A DNA stretch of 64,000 nucleotides from Progne subis subis (Eukaryota > Chordata > Aves > Passeriformes > Hirundinidae), in the NCBI GenBank assembly GCA_022316685.1, contig JAKJHU010000026.1:4340501-4404500 (forward strand). Direction: 5' to 3'. Both the position numbers and the translations under genes were made by a program. The notes under the pieces were generated by a model. That model did no database searches and was not told the DNA's origin. It saw only the letters and a program-made list of their open reading frames with translations. Each line of letters begins with the position of its first letter. Position 1 is the stretch's first letter. This document shows, in pieces, positions 60,038-64,000 of the stretch.

Positions 60038-63000
60038 GAGGGTCTCATTCACTTCACTGATCATTGTAGGAAATCCTTAAATAGACTAGTCAGCATTCTT
60101 TTGCTCACTTTCAAAATGAAGTCAAGGTTAGGCATATTACAGATATATTGCACAAATTATAATAGCATCTCTGTCACTGAAACCTGAATGCTGAATTTAT
60201 GAGACAGTATTTAATAATAGAACTGATTGTTATCACATTTTTTGATGATAAAGTTCAGAATTGTAAAAAGGTGTCTTTTTTTTTCAGCTAAACCCTCTCA
60301 ACAACATAAACAAATTTATTTTATTTTCCAAGCAGGTAGAATTGCTCATAAAATCCTAAGGCATAAATGGTACTAGAAAGATATCTGCAAACACAGAGGA
60401 CTAACCCAGAAGTGCTCTAGTATATAAAGATGGACCTATGTTATCATTTTAAGTCTTTTGTGAATCTGATTTAGAAGCAAATTTCTTGGTTTTACCTACT
60501 AACATCTGATGTCATGGAGAAGCCCTGAGGCAGCTGAACTGAATTCCTTTCAGGCAAAGCAGAAGCAGAAGATGTGCTCAAGAAGGACAGGTCATACCTG
60601 TCCTGATTCCAAACACTGGGACTCTAGGACCTGACTAGGTCTGCAGAGCCAAACTGCCGGTAATAGAGAGTGTGGCCCCAGCAACAGCTGACAGGCTCTG
60701 CTCATGCTGTTCCAGCACTACTTGTTAATTTCAGCATAAGATAAATTAAAATGCAAGGAAACATTATCTTCAGTAAAATGTACTGTTAAAGTTACTTAAG
60801 ATAGCATAGAAAACCAGGTGCTCTTTCGCAGAATAGTCCAAACAGGCATATCAAATTGTATCTGGGGAAAATGAATAGTTGCTTCAATGGGATGCAGCTA
60901 ATTGGTAATAATTCTCAATGCCACACAGATGCAGATTCAAACTGCTTCACATTCAAAGAGCAGTGTGGTTTCAGCTTAGGTATTGCAGGATGGTTCTGTC
61001 CTGTGCATAAAAAACAGATCCTTGCTTTGCAAATGGTACTGATGAAATCACATAAGAAAACTTTGGTCTGTTCTTCTCTGCCAGAACAAGACTTCCAGGA
61101 ACCTTAGGATTTTAAAGTAGCCATAGGTACAATTTTTTATGTTCTATTTGTACTCCTTATTAGCTACTAGCAGAATTCAGGCATCTAATATTTCCACAGA
61201 TTCTAGATGGACAACAACAAGAGCTGAATTTAAAGCAGGTTACTATTAAGGCATTTGCTCAGACCATCTAATAAGCTAGGAAAATTAACTCAAGCTTTCC
61301 TGGGCTTAATCAGTATGTCTGGTTTGAACTGCACTCAGCTTGGTTTGACCTGGTTCTGTCCGTTGCTTCTTGCTCTCCTGTCATCTACAATCTGTCCTCT
61401 GACGAACTTAAGGGAGTCTTTCCCTCTCAACAGCTGTCCTGCAAAGTATCACTTACAGCTTTTTCCCACAAAAGCTTCCAGTAGCCTTGAATTACTCTGC
61501 TGTCTTCACTTTTAGACCCCTTTCCACCATCTCCAACAGTTTTGCTAGCATTTTTTATTTTCCGACTCTTGGAAAACTGCACGTGGCACTGAAAGCAGAA
61601 CACTGCTTTTTAAAGCACAGGAGGTCCTTAACAGCTTCTCTTATTCTCTGTTTATGTGATGAGACATCTTTTGTTGTTGTTTGTTTTACTCCAGTCTAAA
61701 TCAAGCTTTAGAGCTGGAAAACACTGCCTTAACAGCATGAGCTCTCTCTAGGCAGATTCAGATGTTGTCAGTCTACACTTCGGTACACTATTGCAAATGT
61801 AGTGTTTCCTCAATTTGTTAAGTGAAAAGTCACTCAAATGTAGTAAACATAGTGTGTGCAAACCAAAACCAGTTCCAGACTAGAAATTGGCAATTTTATC
61901 TCCTATTCTCATCTTCAGATACCATTCAAGCACACCTGGTTTACGCTCCTATCACCTCTGGAGTTATTGGAGGAAACTAGAAATTAGACATCTGCTTTGC
62001 ACATGTTCACATAGCATAAAACAAAATTATGTATTTTCCCATGAGCAAAATTCAGATGCTTGATTTTAAAAGCAAATTTTATTTTATCCTCATCTCAACT
62101 AAATTCTCCTAAACTGTACTGGTATTATTAAGTATGAAATTCATTTTCTGAAGGAAATACTCTAAGAAGGGTATAGTGATAAAAAGACAAGAACCTCCTT
62201 CTTCACCTCCTGCATATCACAGAAACAATCTCCTTGAAAATAATGAGAATGAGATTAAGCTGTAAGGTCAACAGAATGAAACATTTAATTCTAGAAAATG
62301 AGACAAAGATATCCAGCAAATAAAACACCTACATTTCTCATTTTGTCTGCATGGTGAAACTTTATAAAGACAGGGACATATTAATATAAAATTCAACACT
62401 TGAAATGATACCTTTGGAACAAAGGGAATCAAGCACACAAGGGTAAAAATGTATACCTGACCAGAAGCTGAGGAGGAAGTGTGTCAGGTGCTCTTCATTA
62501 AAGTTAACTAAGAAACAGAATCTAAAGGAGGAGTAGTGGGGAGAGCTGCAAGAATTTCAGCAAATAAGTAGTACTTCCACTGTTAATCATAAACTTTGTT
62601 AAATTATGACCACTGCTTTACCAATGCCCTGATGAAATACCTATTAAAAAAAGTGTATTCTTAAACTTATTTATGAAGTATTGCATGACTTTGAGACTTC
62701 TTATGGTCTCAGTACATCTGCTCTTAAAGAAGTCTGAGCGCTCTGTTGGATTCCTTTATAAAACTGAACATATTAAGAGAATAAACCCAGCATTCTTAGT
62801 TTGGATAAAATGTGCAAGGCTTTTTATCTTGGCTTCTTTTACAGGTGGTTTACTTTCCAGGATTTTGTTTTAACTGTAACATGTCTGTATTAATAGTGTA
62901 CAAACTAATTTAAAGAATTTATTAAGTGATGGAACGACACCACTCTCCATTTACATTTTATGCACTTAAATAAAACCTGACCTTCATAAAAGATTAGGCT

Positions 63001-64000
63001 AATATATAGATGGGTTTAAATCTGCCAAAGTTGCTTGGTTTTGCATTCATCCTGACATACTTTAATACTATTATTGCAGTAGCCATAAGTAGAATATGTG
63101 TGATACCCTGGCTGTTCTTTCAGATATCATTTTTCAGTGTCAATGGACCTTTCTAGGTAAGATGAAATATTCTCATGATCTTCAAAAGCCCTATTTGTCA
63201 CAAATATTTCCATGCTGTTTCCATCTCACTCATCCTCCTGCAAAAACTTACCTCCTATGATTTCTCCTGGTCACTGCAAGTAATTTCCTTGAGGGAGAAA
63301 TGAAAGAGGGCAGTACTGGGGTAAAAACTGATAAAGTTCACAGTGGAGCTGGATGGGCAGTAAGACGTGAGTTTTCCTTTGTGAGATGGCTCAGAAAATT
63401 TAGATTTTTAATTGTTCCTATCTTCACTCCGAAGATGACATTTGTCAAAATTGCATTAGAAGAATTTTTTTTCTGTATCCAGTTTATATAATGTACCTTG
63501 ATGTTAAAATGTCTGAGCTAATTTACATCCATTTTGATTAAACTTTTGTGCTCATGGCAGCAAAGGACAATTGGAATTGCCATGACAGGTCAAACCACTG
63601 ATCTGCTAATTCAGTGTGCTATTTCTGTCAGCAGTCAATACCAGCTGCTTCAGGGAAAGAGCACACATAATAAACCATTATGGAATAACCTGCCCAGAGG
63701 CAAATCATCTTCCTAATCTTATCTACTTGTGTGTATATCATTAGTTGCAAAACTTAAAAGAGAGAAACTGAGAAAGATAGCTGAAGAAGCAGGGAATTGC
63801 TATTTATTACAATAAAGAATCAGTAAAACTGGAGTCTTTGACATATATTGTAAAAGCATTTTGTAAGAGTTTTCATATTAATAATTGTAAACAAAATATT
63901 TACCTGATCTTACCTTTGTAATATCTACCTGCATATAAAGACTGGTCCCAAAAATCAAAAGAATGGTTGTATATCCTGCTTTTATTAACTTTGTATGCAT
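60038..64000. other. AT-rich sequence without recognised gene
   Basis: The last 4 kb has no exon, CR1 or LTR that I can identify. A GC-richer patch lies at about 60,520-60,720. The remainder is ordinary AT-rich DNA with only short homopolymers. Confidence 0.5.

Overview
This window is vertebrate nuclear DNA, most probably from a bird and most likely a passerine. The base composition is AT-rich, there are no operons, and open reading frames are short and scattered. The interspersed repeats are the two classes typical of bird genomes: truncated CR1 LINEs and many solo LTRs of endogenous retroviruses. No SINE family was recognised. I found no convincing protein-coding exon, tRNA, rRNA or CRISPR array. 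The window reads as a gene desert or a very large intron. The species call is inference from the repeat families.

Layout. 1-18,033 is mostly unremarkable AT-rich sequence with long poly-T/poly-A tracts, microsatellites, one short CR1 3' fragment (about 7,790-7,910), a perfect 12-bp hairpin (2,080-2,108) and one GC-richer block (11,256-11,520). From 18,040 the character changes to a dense LTR landscape. Solo LTRs lie at 18,040-18,739, 21,585-21,918, 22,851-23,283, 23,933-25,309, 29,323-29,892, 32,466-32,836, 36,445-37,236, 44,960-45,860, 47,253-48,295, 55,601-56,143, 57,817-58,247 and 59,483-60,020. The last sits inside an older LTR remnant (59,385-60,037). Seven have exact target-site duplications that I could read directly, and three more have near-matches. 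CR1 LINE pieces lie at 26,060-27,745 (minus, endonuclease and linker to RT), 28,021-28,625 (minus, 3' end), 41,665-42,150 (plus, RT palm) and 43,759-43,940 (plus, 3' end). The last 4 kb is plain AT-rich DNA.

How the parts relate. Nothing here works as a pathway. The elements are independent, decayed insertions. The informative structure is historical: two LTR families each form a tail-to-tail inverted pair (23,933/36,445 and 44,960/47,253). A third family has two same-strand copies (55,601/59,483) that look like a provirus, but separate target-site duplications show them to be two independent insertions. One LTR is nested in another, which gives a relative age. I did not find a new biological system in this window.
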